64,000 nt of DNA, from NCBI GenBank assembly GCA_039707465.1, contig CM077644.1:141732462-141796461 (forward strand), written 5' to 3'. The DNA comes from Rhabdophis nuchalis. Taxonomy: Eukaryota; Chordata; Lepidosauria; Squamata; Natricidae. The notes beneath the pieces are model-generated. The model made no database searches. It was given only the letters and a program-made list of their open reading frames with translations, and was not told the origin of the DNA. The first letter of the stretch is position 1. Every line of letters begins with the position of its first letter. Below are positions 12,701 to 22,300 of this stretch, one piece after another. A program made the translations under genes and the position numbers.

Positions 12701-15700
12701 TTGCGGGACTCAGGGTGGTGAACAGGCAATTATAAAACATAAAACATCAGGTACAATAAATATAATAAAAACAGATTAAACAAAAACCTTCTCTAAAAAG
12801 TCCCTAATAAAACCCAATTGATAAAACAAATTTAAAAGCTACGCCAGGCCGGCCGCACGAAATAGATGAGTTTTAAGGGCCCGGCGGAAAAGGCGCAGGT
12901 GCATGGTCGGGGGGAAGGTCATTCCAGAGGGCCAGAGCTGCCACAGAGAAGGCTCTCCCCTTAGGGGTCGCCAGCCGGCATTGGCTAGCCGACGGGACCC
13001 TGAGGAGCCCCTCTCTGTGTGAGCGGACTGGTCGGGGGAAGGTATGCGGTAGGAGACAATCTTGCAAATATTCAGGTCCCTTGCCATGGAGCGCTTTAAA
13101 GGTTATAACTAACACCTTGAAGCGCACCTGGAAAACCACAGGCAGCCAGTGCAGCTCGTGCAGGAGAGGTGTTACATGGGAGAATCTAGAAGCCGCCCAA
13201 GATCCCCCACGTGGCCGTATTCTGTACTAGCTGGAGTCTCCGGGCGCACCTCAAGGGAAGCCCCATGTAGAGAGCATTGCAATAGTCCAGGTGGGAAATG
13301 ACGAGGGCTTAAGTGACCGTGCGTAAAGCGTCACGATCCAGAAAGGGGCGCAGCTGGCGTATCAGGCGTACCTGATAAAAAGCCCCCCTGGCCACAGCTG
13401 TCAAATGATCGTCTAAATATAGCCAAGTGCCCAAGAGGACGCCTAAGTTGCGAGCCCTCTCCGCGGGGGCTAATGATTCGCCCCCGATAGCCAGCAATGG
13501 AACCAGCTGCCTATGTCGTGACGCTGGAAACCATAGCCACTTGGTCTTGGACGGGTTGAGTCGAAGCCTATTTCTCCCCATCCAGACTCGCACGGCCTCC
13601 AGGCACCGGGACATCACTTCCGCAGCATTGTTGGGGTGGCCTGGGGTGGAGATGTACAGCTGGGTGTCATCTGCGTACTGATGGAACTCCACCCCGAAAC
13701 CACGGATGATCTCACCCAGTGGCTTCATATAGATGTTGAACAGGAGAGGCGAGAGGACCGACCCCTGTGGTACCCCACAAGTGAGGCACCTCGACATCGA
13801 CCTCTGCCCTCCTGCCAACACAAATTGCGACTGGTCGGAGAGGTAGGAGGAGAACCACTGTAAAATGGTGCCCCACAGCCCCAACCCCTCCAGCCGGCAC
13901 AACAGGATACCATGGTCAATGGTATCGAAAGCCGCTGAGAGATCTAATAGAACCAGGATAGAGGAGCAACCTCTATCCCGAGCCCTCCAGAGATCATCCA
14001 CCAACGCGACCAATGCTGTTTCTGTGCTGTGCCCGGGTCCGAAGCCGGACTGGCACGAGTCCAGATAGTTTCCTCCAGGTACTGAGGGAACTGTTGCGCC
14101 ACCACACTCTCAACAACCTTCGCAAGAATGCGAGGGTTGGAGACGGGACGGTAGTTGGCTAATACAGCCGGGTCCAGGGAGGGCTTCTTGAGGAGGGGTC
14201 TCACCACCGCCTCTTTCAAGGCGGTCGGTAAGATCCCCTCACTCAAGGAAGCGTTGACAATTCCCTGGAGCCAGCCTCGTGTAACCTCCCGGGAGGCCAG
14301 TATCAACCAGGAGGGACACGGGTCCAATAAACATGTGGAGTTCAGTCGCCCCAGCATCCTGTCCATGTCTTCAAGAATCACAGGATCGAACTCTTCCCAG
14401 ATAGAGGACTCAAGACCTGCCTCCGTCGACCCACCTGAACTAGTCCAATCAGAGGCTAACCCGTTCCGGATCTGATTGATTTTATCATGCAGATAACACC
14501 CAAATTCCTCTGCATGGCCCTGCAAGGGCGCATCCCGAGCCCTCTGATGAAGGAGGGAGCGGGATACCCTGAACAAGGCAGCAGATCGGTTACCTGCAGA
14601 CGCGATAATAGCGGAGAAATAGTCAGGGAGATGAGGTTGCCAGTTTAAAATCATTTAATATGGCTTCCTGTTTTGTCCCATAGTGAAGCAGATGAGGCAT
14701 TTCTAAGTTTGGGTACTGGTAGTCCTGGACTACCCATTTAGCAGTCTGAAAGTATGCAAATTTGAGTAGATAAATAGGGACCACTTTGGTGGGAAGGTAA
14801 CAGGGTATCGTGTACCTCGTCATATAGTTTTGCTGGCCACATGATCATGGAAATGTCTTTGGACAATGTTGGCTCCCTGGGTAAGAAACAGAGATGAGCA
14901 CCACCCCCTGGAGTTGGATACAACTGGACAGGGGAAAACCTTTACATTCACATTTAGTCCTGGACTTAAAACTTTTTGTTTAATGATGGTTCAAAGTTAT
15001 GATGGCCTAAAAAAAAGTGGCTTATGACCTGTCCTTAAAGTTACAACTGTCATACAAACACCAGGGCCATGTGATTATAATTTGGGCAATTGGCAACTGC
15101 TTGCCGTTACAACAATTACAGCATCTTGTGGTCACATGATTGCAATTTGTGACTTTAGTAGTCAGCTTCTGATAAGCAAATTCAATTGGGGAAGCAAGAT
15201 TCACTTAACAATTGCACGATTTACATTAACAACCAGATGATTCATTTAACAACCATGATAAAAATGGTCATAAAGTTCAGTCTGATCATTAGATTATTTA
15301 TGACTACACTGACAGATATTCTGATCCCAATATGGTCATAAATCGAGGATTACCTGTATTGCCTTTTTAATATCTGAATAGGGAAGGCAAAGGACAAGTC
15401 TTATAGAATCCATTGCTCTCAAAGTATGAGCCAAAAGCGTGAAGTGGCAAAAAATAGAATCTGTGAACATTCTCACTTTGTTCCAGTTCTTGAAGTCTAG
15501 CTTTCTATTCATACATCCCTTTTAGTTCCATTTCTGCAGCTATTTCTACTGTTTCCTGAGTAGTTCTGGCAGAAGTTGGAGAGAATGGAAGGTTGTAGTT
15601 TTATTTGGGGAAATAGTAATTTTATCTTTTACAGTTAGGGAATTCCATAGGAAACTTTGCTTTTTAAAAGGCTTTGAAAAGTTTTGTGGTAGCATTGAAT

Positions 15701-16646
15701 GGTAGCATCATATCTCCATCTTTAATCATCTCTAATTGTGGGGCAAAAGCTGCTGCATAATTAGTCTTGAAACAAAGTATTTGTAATAAATTTGGCATAC
15801 CAAGCAGCAAGCCATCACAACTATCTTGTTTACTTTGCCACTGCTTAGTGGACATTATTAGTCAACTATATATTGCTGTGTGTCTCTGAGAAAAATACTC
15901 TACAACTTAATAACAAAATTGTTTACAAGTTCTTTGATTAGATTTGGAACTCAGTATAGATTGTCAAAGATAGTAAGTTGACAGATAAGTTCTTGTAGAT
16001 GGAAATTAATTCTTGGAAAATAGCCTTATATACTATTTAAAAGCTTGTCAACCTTACAGAGCTTTCTAGACAAAGAAACCAGTGCTACGTTGGTCTGAAA
16101 CTTATTTTATTACAATAGCTTTAGTAACAGAATATTTCCAATCTGAATGTGCTTCTTTCTTCATTTTATCTTTGTATAAATTGGTGAGGGGAACCATCTG
16201 AAGTGTTTTCTCAAGTTACCATAGTTTCTGGGAAAGGACTCAGATCTCACTTGTCTGATTGTTGCCCTGGAGCAATTCTTCCAACTGTCCTCCAAAGCCA
16301 TTTTCAATGGCCTCTTCAGTTCTTTGCAAGGAAATGTTAGAATTCATATGTAGTTTATCTGTCTTAAATATGTGAATACTGTAATTTCTTTGCATGTAAT
16401 GTGTTTTGGTCTGTTTGTAGGCATAAACTAAAAATCAACTTTATATTATTCTTTTTCTTTTGCAGGGATGCTAGTAAAACTGCTAGTAGCCCACCTACAT
16501 CCCCACGGCCTGGCACTATAACAGCTATTCCATCAGCATCAACAAGCAACATGATACCACCCAGGCACCAAAAGCCTCCTGGTGCAGCAGCAACAAAAAA
16601 GAAACAGCAACAGAAAAAAAAGAAAGGTGGGAAGGGAGGCTGGTGA
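594..16646 (+). CDS. SRP72: SRP72, signal recognition particle 72 kDa subunit (3' part, last ten coding exons)
   Basis: This subunit of the eukaryotic signal recognition particle pairs with SRP68, binds 7S RNA and helps target ribosomes to the ER. Ten exons join in frame: 594-722, 3019-3091, 6386-6450, 7094-7189, 8307-8410, 10456-10533, 10736-10873, 11097-11134, 11706-11865 and 16466-16646. They total 1062 nt (353 aa plus stop), about the C-terminal half of a protein that is about 670 aa in human. The first five exons encode helical, TPR-type sequence. Then come an octa-lysine tract, the RNA-binding signature PDPERWLPMRERTYYRGRKK, a Ser/Pro/Thr-rich linker and a basic tail ending KKGGKGGW. 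Earlier exons lie before the window, since the first exon begins in phase 0 after a good acceptor. Introns hold CR1, hAT and MITE insertions but none breaks an exon. One intron is U12-type. The identification rests on recognisable family sequence; I ran no database search. Confidence 0.97.
723..1646 (+). other. SRP72 intron without recognised features
   Basis: AT-rich intronic sequence. I see no ORF, repeat family or RNA gene in it. Confidence 0.5.
1647..2928. mobile_element. hAT-type non-autonomous element with long internal hairpin
   Basis: Inverted ends CAGTGGTCGGCAAACT and AGTTTGCCGACCACTG, with a perfect 8-bp target duplication CCCTATGT (1639-1646, 2929-2936) of pattern nnnTAnnn, typical of the Buster group of hAT. 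It encodes no transposase. The left part carries a module shared with 3195-3303, then a TC-rich microsatellite, then a GC-rich long inverted repeat (about 2255-2845) that forms the right part. Open frames here are microsatellite artefacts. Confidence 0.85.
2255..2845. repeat. Long imperfect inverted repeat inside the hAT element
   Basis: Arms of roughly 260-290 bp meet around a loop near 2545-2555. The arms include the mirror-image segments gattacagtctcggagac and gaaaagcgccgagttcctgc. A transcript of this part would fold into a long hairpin. Confidence 0.8.
3019..3091 (+). CDS. SRP72: SRP72 exon
   Basis: 73 nt reading EFADQHPEKASEIKLTMAQ and on to KVAQ, ending in phase 1. The acceptor is ccctgtag and the donor gtactc. 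This short exon lies between two hAT elements (1647-2928 and 3124-4236), with only 32 bp between the exon end and the second element. Confidence 0.95.
3124..4236. mobile_element. hAT-type non-autonomous element
   Basis: Inverted ends CAGGGGTCCCCAACC and GGTTGGGGACCCCTG with a perfect 8-bp target duplication CTTTAAAG (3116-3123, 4237-4244). No transposase. A module at 3195-3303 matches 1734-1862 of the neighbouring element. Then TTTC/TCTC microsatellite to about 3640 and a GC-rich right part. The long frames here are low-complexity artefacts. Confidence 0.85.
4638..5250 (+). mobile_element. CR1/L3-type LINE 3' end
   Basis: Encodes the C-terminal end of the LINE ORF2 (LHWLPVAFRVRFKVLVTIFK and AFSVAGPALWNDLPHDL, ending HVAGLA), then a 3' UTR with caccgccctgagtccc and an AAAT-type tail. 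5'-truncated copy in an SRP72 intron. Confidence 0.85.
5274..5833. mobile_element. hAT-type element, CAGTGATGGC-end family
   Basis: Begins cagtgatggctaacc and ends ggttcaccatcagag (last bases mutated). Perfect 8-bp target duplication TTCTAAGA. No transposase. Three other copies lie at 39896, 48088 and 51605. Confidence 0.82.
6016..6250 (-). mobile_element. CR1/L3-type LINE 3' UTR fragment
   Basis: Minus-strand 3' UTR with TTTATTT tail, ctataccgccctctctccca and gggactcagggcagtgcaca. Confidence 0.75.
6386..6450 (+). CDS. SRP72: SRP72 exon
   Basis: 65 nt completing the split Gly codon, then SVTKACIILRTIDELRHKPG and Met. The acceptor is atcaaag, which is weak in pyrimidines, and the donor is gtgagt. 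Phases agree with both neighbouring exons. Confidence 0.93.
7094..7189 (+). CDS. SRP72: SRP72 exon
   Basis: 32 codons, phase 0 at both ends, including ISALVTMYSHEEDIDSAIEV. The acceptor is ggctatag and the donor gtaagt. Confidence 0.96.
7190..8306 (+). other. SRP72 intron, mostly unclassified
   Basis: Outside the perfect palindrome I see AT-rich sequence with short A/T runs and no further recognisable element. Confidence 0.45.
7517..7653. repeat. Perfect 65-bp inverted repeat, 7-nt loop
   Basis: Left arm 7517-7581 and right arm 7589-7653 are exact reverse complements around atgcaaa (7582-7588). I compared them base by base. There are no hAT-like ends or flanking duplication. Intronic in SRP72. 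Confidence 0.95.
8307..8410 (+). CDS. SRP72: SRP72 exon
   Basis: 104 nt encoding PKSPILLSLIREAANFKLKH and RKKEAISDLEELW, ending with two bases of a Lys codon. The acceptor is ttttttcag and the donor gtaagt. Confidence 0.96.
8539..8953. mobile_element. Mariner-like non-autonomous element
   Basis: Inverted ends CCATATTTTTCGGAGTATAAG and its mirror at 8930-8953 (gagaaaaatacgg), flanked by TA on both sides. No transposase. A second copy lies at 47491-47907. TA duplication suggests Tc1/mariner; superfamily not certain. Confidence 0.65.
8954..10455 (+). other. SRP72 intron without recognised features
   Basis: I see no confident element. A degenerate AGTACC/GAATACC stretch near 9840-10085 looks like old repeat but I cannot name it. 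Confidence 0.4.
10456..10533 (+). CDS. SRP72: SRP72 exon ahead of a U12-type intron
   Basis: 78 nt encoding QNPDDVHTLAQLISAYSLVD and AEKAK. The only donor that keeps the frame with the next exon is gtatccttt at 10534, the U12 donor consensus. The exon therefore ends with GT, the first two bases of a Val codon. Confidence 0.93.
10534..10735 (+). other. U12-type (minor spliceosome) intron of SRP72
   Basis: The 202-bp intron begins GTATCCTTT, matching the near-invariant U12 donor. It has a branch-point-like TTCCTAAAC at 10711-10719, one base from the TTCCTTAAC consensus and about 16 nt before the acceptor AG at 10735. There is no long pyrimidine tract next to the acceptor. Ordinary U2 donors at this position would break the reading frame. 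I cannot confirm minor-spliceosome use from sequence alone. Confidence 0.88.
10736..10873 (+). CDS. SRP72: SRP72 exon
   Basis: 138 nt. It completes the split Val codon, then encodes LSKHLPSSDTMSLKVDIEAL, the GATYIRKKGGK basic stretch and PKEQ. The donor is gtaaaa and the end is phase 2. Confidence 0.95.
11097..11134 (+). CDS. SRP72: SRP72 micro-exon with lysine tract
   Basis: 38 nt. Completes a Gly codon, then QGDV and eight Lys codons. The acceptor is an unbroken T run plus ag and the donor is gtgagt. The AAG repeat makes the lysine tract prone to length change. Confidence 0.93.
11706..11865 (+). CDS. SRP72: SRP72 exon with the RNA-binding signature
   Basis: 160 nt encoding KPPKNHDPKMTPDPERWLPM, then RERTYYRGRKKGKKKDQIGK and GTQGAMTAASSE. 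The PDPERWLPMRER motif is the conserved core of the SRP72 7S-RNA-binding domain. The donor gtgagt follows TT of a split Leu codon. Confidence 0.97.
11932..12194. mobile_element. MITE, AGTCCTCGACTTA-end family
   Basis: Starts taggtagcccttagcttacaa and ends aagttgaggattacctgta. Carries the internal cttaacaactgcagtgattcacttaacaa type sequence. No coding capacity. Confidence 0.75.
12640..14655 (-). mobile_element. CR1/L3-type LINE, 2 kb, ORF2 broken by frameshift
   Basis: 5'-truncated minus-strand copy. It runs from a TTATTT-like 3' tail at the left to ORF2 at the right. Two overlapping frames (about 14654-13944 and 14013-13309) encode reverse transcriptase with NYRPVSN, a GVPQGSVLSPLLFNIYMK block and the catalytic QYADDTQLYIS. 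The frame change near 13950-14010, then another around 13140-13310, mean it is dead. It lies in the 4.6-kb SRP72 intron. Confidence 0.88.
14742..14946 (+). mobile_element. Sauria SINE, 3' part
   Basis: Contains ggaccactttggtgggaagg, cacatgatcatggaaatgtc and gatgagcaccaccccctgga, the 3' body of the squamate Sauria SINE. The tRNA head is missing. Confidence 0.75.
14955..15360. mobile_element. MITE, AGTCCTCGACTTA-end family, long copy
   Basis: Begins tagtcctggacttaaaac, ends aatcgaggattacctgta. About 400 bp, giving nearly the full element. Confidence 0.75.
15361..16465 (+). other. SRP72 intron without recognised features
   Basis: No gene, repeat family or conserved RNA that I can recognise. 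Confidence 0.4.
16466..16646 (+). CDS. SRP72: SRP72 last exon
   Basis: 181 nt to TGA. Encodes DASKTASSPPTSPRPG, the PPRHQKPPGA segment and the polybasic tail ending KGGKGGW. The acceptor is cttttgcag. A 4.6-kb intron precedes it. Confidence 0.97.
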
Positions 16647-16704
16647 TCAGGACAAGCAGCTGAAATTGCTATATTTTTTTTCTTGTTATGACAACTATGA
16701 ACAT

Positions 16705-16710
16705 AATAAA
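16705..16710 (+). terminator. SRP72 polyadenylation signal
   Basis: AATAAA lies 59 bp after the SRP72 stop codon, giving a very short 3' UTR. Confidence 0.75.
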
Positions 16711-17346
16711 GGTCAAACAAAAACAAAGTGAATTTTTCAAAATTGTGTTTGGTCTCTAAAATTTTTTATAGAGAAAGCTTGTTTTTGTATTAGAAACCAT
16801 TGCTGGGGGCATTATTTATTTTTGAATTAACTGAACACTTCAAGGAGACATTTAACTAAATGGGAACTGAATAGCAATGCTAAGAAGGAATTGAATTCTG
16901 GTTTTTTTAACTTGAAAATGTTTTTAAAATAATGTCTTTAGCTGATTTTTCCACGTGTTGATTGGCTAGTAGTAACTAGAATTAGATAGACTGTTTATGG
17001 CACAATGAAAAATAAAAAAGCCTGGAACTCCTACTGAGGTTCCATTCTTTTCTATGACTTGAGTTTTGTTCCGATTATATCTCTGACTTTTTTCAAGTTT
17101 TATTTCACTAAAATGCACTTAGAATATCCTAACAAAACTTGAGCATTGATAATATAAGAGAGAATCAAAATTGAACATAAATGACAAATGCTCAACATTT
17201 GACTCTAAAATGGAAAAAAAAAACCAGCAATAATACTATCATTAAGCATTTTACTACAGTAACATTTTAAAATGCTGTATCATGCTTTTGTATTTTATCC
17301 ATTTCTATATTCCCTAATTTTCCTTTTATGGACTATTAAAAGAGTA

Positions 17347-17740
17347 CAAGTAATCCTCGACTTATGACCACAATTGAGCCCAGAATTATGTTGCTAAATG
17401 AGAAATTTGTTAAGTGAGTTTTGCCCCATTCAATGACTTTTTTTGCCACAATTGTTAAGTGAATCACTGTAGTTGTTAAGTTAGTAACATGGTTGTTAAG
17501 TGAATGTGGCTTCTCCATTGACTTTGCTTGTCAGAAGGTCACAAAAGATGATCACATCACCCCGGGATACTGCAACTTTCATAAATATGAACCAGTTGTC
17601 CAGCATCCAATGAAAATCACATGACCTTGTGGATGTTGCGATTGTCATAAGTGTGAAAAATTGTCGTCAGTTTTTTGAGTACTGTTGTAACTTTGAATGG
17701 TCACTAAATGAACTGTTGTAAGTCAAGGACTACGTGTAGT
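17347..17740. mobile_element. MITE, AGTCCTCGACTTA-end family, inverted copy
   Basis: Begins aagtaatcctcgacttatga and ends gtaagtcaaggactacgtgt, with inner cttaacaaccatgttactaa on the other strand. Lies between SRP72 and ARL9. Confidence 0.78.
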
Positions 17741-18394
17741 TTAAATTATGATTGAATAAGGTACCCATCCAGTTTAAAACAATAAAGTGTAGCTCTTGGC
17801 AAGTTCCAAACAAAAAATGTAAAAAAAAAAAAAGGGGGGGGGGAGAAGAAACAGGTTTTTAAGCACCTGTTAGGGGTAAAAACAACCCCGTTGGAAAATA
17901 AAGGCGGAATAGTGCAATATACAGACAGCAAGAGATACGTTGCTTAAACCACAATATAACTATCAAACACTGATAGTAGAAAAAATAAAGTGTCTTTTGT
18001 AGTAACTAAAATACTTATTCCAAACAGTGATACTAACTCCTCCAACAATAAACAGTCATTCACCAAAACAGTTATCTTACAGTCAAAACAATGATACTTC
18101 TTTCGTCTTCAGGTTCAGCTCCCCCTCAGTGGCAATCAGGAAGCAAAGGAAAACAAAAGGGAATGAACTGTGTTCCCTGCTGCCTTTTTATGATTGAGCT
18201 GGGAAGCACAGCCAATCAGATTCCACATAGTCCTTAAAGTTACATATACTCTTTAAGAATCCTGGCTTATATATATTATCAACCCAACATCAGGATGATT
18301 ATCCTAACAGCACCAATGCACCTTGCAATCGCTATGTCATGAGTAAAAAAACAAATGTTGCAGAACTTATTTAAACTTTTTTTTATGTGTAATT
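17741..18394. other. SRP72-ARL9 intergenic stretch
   Basis: A 30-base run of A followed by G at 17818-17845 and no other recognisable feature. Confidence 0.4.
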
Positions 18395-18461
18395 CAGTGT
18401 TTCTCAACCTTGGAAACTTTAAGACCTGTGGACTTCAAGTCGCCAAGGTTGAGAAACACTG
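18395..18461. mobile_element. Palindromic hAT MITE, short
   Basis: 67 bp, CAGTGTTTCTCAACCTT...AAGGTTGAGAAACACTG. Flanks GTGTAATT and GTCTAATT match at 7 of 8 bases. Confidence 0.8.
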
Positions 18462-18840
18462 GTCTAATTGGTAATGACTTTTTCTTGGTGGGTAGAAAAT
18501 ACACACACAGAATGTGTTCAGAAAGAGCCTAGAATCTATGATCTGTATTCACGCTCAGGCGACAGCATTGCTGGAGCTCTTGAATCAAGTCGTCAAGCCA
18601 TTCCTTGCTTAATTTAAAAGAAAAAGAAAAACTGCATATTAGTGCAACAGACTGAAAACCAAACGCCATGTCTTGCGCAAGTAAAGCGATCCTTTCTTTG
18701 CCCAGAGCCATAGAGATTTTATCATTTATTCCTCTCAGCAGGAATAACTGCTCCGTAAACAAGCAGGCAGGATCCTGCTTTAGGCCCCAATTCCTACATG
18801 CCTGTTCACACATTACTAAAGGGTCATTCGCTTGGATTCA

Positions 18841-18966
18841 CAGTGTTTCTCAACCTTGGCGACTTGAAGTCCTGTGGACTTCAACTCCCAGAATCCCCTA
18901 GCTGGCTGGGGAATTCTGGGAGTTGAAGTCCATAGGACTTTAAGTCGCCAAGGTTGAGAAACACTG
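18841..18966. mobile_element. Palindromic hAT MITE next to the ARL9 promoter
   Basis: 126 bp hairpin, CAGTGTTTCTCAACCTT at one end and its complement at the other, with gaattctgggagttgaagt in the arm. It ends 181 bp before the ARL9 ATG. Confidence 0.85.
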
Positions 18967-18989
18967 GCTTGGAAGAAACGCAAGGACAT

Positions 18990-19146
18990 TCCTTCCGGCA
19001 TAGGCTGTTGTGGACGCAGCGCGGGCGGAGCACCAACAAGAAGAGGCGGGCCTTGGAATCGGGCTCCGCCTCCGCCACGGAGGGAAGCCAAGTGAACGTC
19101 GCCGATCTCGTTGCGTCCCGCCCCAGCTCTTTCCTCCCGGGCGGTC
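18990..19146 (+). promoter_or_regulatory. ARL9 GC-rich promoter and 5' UTR
   Basis: A CpG-rich block surrounds the ARL9 start in an otherwise AT-rich region. It includes GGGCGG at 19023-19028 and GGCGGG near 19044. I see no TATA box near the start. The transcription start cannot be placed from sequence. Confidence 0.6.
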
Positions 19147-19320
19147 ATGGCGGGCAGCCTGCGGCAATTCGCCTTCGTGGGCACGGCGGTCGCCGTCACC
19201 GGTGGGGTCGCCTACGCTCTTTGGCGCAATTACCTCTCCACCCAAGAGCCTCCCGGACGCGGCGATCAGCAGTCTCTGCTCCGGGTGCAAGAAGGAGGCA
19301 CAGGCCCGCCGGCGGGACAG
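19147..19320 (+). CDS. ARL9: ARL9 exon 1
   Basis: 58 codons from MAGSLRQFAFVG to GPPAGQ, in phase 0, with donor gtagtg. Encodes the hydrophobic anchor and a low-complexity linker. Confidence 0.92.
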
Positions 19321-22300
19321 GTAGTGAACGCGTGGGAATTAACTTCCAAGGCTGCAAGTAGAGCCCCATGCATTTAGGCACGGTTCTTGTAGAAGGCGAA
19401 CGGGTAAAACTCTAATTACTTGTAATTTTTTTTCTCTTTAAAAAATTGTAAACTGTTTGCTGCTTCTCCCTTCCCACAAATGGCGTTAAAGAAGAAGGGT
19501 TCTGGTGGGAACTGTATCTCAATGTTCTGGACGGAAAGCCGCGGGGACAAAAGTAATTCAACATCTACTTTTTGGAAAAAGTGGTTTTAAAAAAGAAGAA
19601 GAAGAAGAAGGTTGTTGGTTTAAAATTAGGTGCTGGGTGGAAATATGGGCGAGTCAGCCTCCAGGAAGTCAAAAGATTTGCTCCTGGGTAAGTACAGGTG
19701 GGATCAGACCACACTTGATAGGAAGTTATAAAAGAAGAATGTTGTCGTTAGTTGCAAAGTGATGTCCGACCCATCCCGACTCAATTGACAATGTTCCTCC
19801 AGGCCTTCCTGTCCTCTACCATCCTCTGGAGTCCATTTGAGCTCATGCCTACTGCTTTGGTGACTCCATCCATCCAGCCATCTCATTCTCTGTCCTCCCC
19901 TTCTTCCTTTGCCCTCAATCGTTCCCAGCATTAGGCTCTTCTCCAGTGAGAAGAATAAATAGAAACAAATCTTGCTTTATCCCACCTGCTTAAAATCTGC
20001 CTGTTTGATTTTGGTTCCAACAGTCCCTCGAACCAAATAATCCGTAGAAGTTTTTGTAAAGCATAATTTTGTAAGGTATAATTTGTAAGAATTGTAAGAT
20101 AGATTTAACTGGGCAATTATATGAGACTAGATTACATTTATTTAAATTAATTTAAAATTTTAATTAAGTAGATAAATTGGGGAGTTAGTTTAAATGTGCC
20201 AATATACCACTACCCTAAGAGGATAATTGGTGTTCAGGGTATCTGCTAGTTAGGTCTAGCATTAGAAGAGCAAGTGTTGAAAACTATGGCAAGAGGTTAC
20301 ATTTCATCTCTGGATTCCCATTAATTTTTCCAATGGAAACATTTATTTATATTATTGTTGGATCCTCATCTGTTTGTAAATTGTTTGGGCTTTGCCCCAG
20401 GCATTGGAAATAAAAACAATTCTTCCATCTCAGTGTTCCACCAAACCATAGTCATATCACTTTGTTTTTCAATTATCCTCTTTTGTTTGCAGGCTTGATT
20501 ACAACTTGATTGCATTTGAATATTTTTTTTAAAATAAGGAGCTACTAAAAAGTTATACATCAACTAGTAGTTTTTCCACTCTAAATAAATGTAGACAAAC
20601 TTAACTTTTGGAATAAATACGTTGAGGAAGAAAAGTGGCCAAAACTGTAACTCCAGATTTTGTAAGCCCTTGGTTCTTTTTAATTATCTGAAGGCAGGCA
20701 TAGATCTTAACCATTACAGATTTATTTATCTCTTTGAGATCATGAAAGGCTTAGATAAAATCAGTCAGGTAGAATCCTATTAATGCAGAGTGGAAAGAGA
20801 TAAGAATAGAAACCTTCCAGAGGGCTAGACCTCCTTTGTTTTACCTTGGTATCTTAGCAATTTGAATGCCAAATCAACTTAATAGTGAGCCATTTGGAAT
20901 TGTTTGTTTCATTGCTGTTGGGTACCCATATCATTTTCTTCACTTAATACAAGTTTCTGTTATGAGATGACTATCAATATATGCTATTCTTATTTAAAGA
21001 GGGAAATCCAAAAATCTGTTGTCCTTGTTGGCTGGTACATTCCATGGAGGCAAATTAATGAAGGAGGCCATTTTTGCTTCAGTTGCCTTTCCAAATCCTA
21101 GCATCTTTTGAATATCCATTCTGGATATTTTTATAATATTTGCACATTATTGGCTGGGGCCTATGGGGCTTTGATTTAAAGACATATGAAAGATTTTAGA
21201 TTGAGAAGCCTGGTTTGTCTGTTTTGATATGTTACTGTTGATGGATTTTGGTAATCATTATGATTTTTTAGGATGGGAAACATTTGACCCTCTGGATTTT
21301 GTCATTGTACGTTTGATTTGTTAAGGCAACCCAAATTCCAAGAAGACTGGATTTGTAGTACTATAACGCAGAACACTCTTGGCTATATTGGCTGCCAGGA
21401 CTTGGCTATATTGGCTGCCAGTAACCACTGGAACAGGGGTGTCAAACTGGTGGCCTGCGGGTCAGATGCGTCACACACAGGCCATGCTCACCCCAGCTCC
21501 ACAAATAAGGAAAACGTAGTGAAACGTCGCATGACATAAATGTGACGTGGCAAGTTTGACACCTGTGCACTAGAGGATCACCAGATACCTATCCCAGCTG
21601 TAAATGATAATATCAGTATAATTTTCAGAATAATACGCATATTTTGGATAGTAGTTTATAGGCTTGTCTTTAATTATAATCCCTTTGTGTAGTTTTCTAA
21701 TGTCCAGATTTCTAGGAGAACTTATCTGCTTTTACGTGTCTGCTTAGAACGCTTAAGTATCTGTCAACCCAACTAGCTACTCCAATTATGATCAGAAACA
21801 GTGAACGACCATTCAACAATTGCTATAACAACATTTGGAAAATTAGCTATTTCAGTTTCTAAACACCTTTTGTCACTTGTAACAATTTTATGCTGAATTA
21901 GCAAAAGCAAATCTAATTAAAACATTTGATAGATACAGTACTTACATTGAATAATAATGTAACTATGCTGACCTGGAATTGTAACCAAATTTATGTGTAG
22001 TGGTATATGTATGGTCAATCACTGGTAAGGAAGGTTGACCACATAATCATCACTCCATTATTTTATTTGTTCAAATGTCTACTACATATCTGTCTTTTCT
22101 GATAATTGTTTTGTTTTGTATTTTGTAGGATAAACCATCCAACAGGCAAATCTTGGTTCTAGGCTTAGATGGGGCGGGAAAAACCAGTGTTCTCTATTCA
22201 TTAGCAACTAACCACGTAAAGCGCAACACAGTTCCCACCAAAGGTTTCAATGCAGTGTGTGTCAACACAGAAGAAACAAAGATGGAATTCCTAGAAAGTA

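Noticed and set aside
18395..18461. Palindromic MITEs as rho-independent terminators or attachment sites
   Set aside because: They are eukaryotic hAT-type repeats with target duplications; bacterial signals are not applicable.
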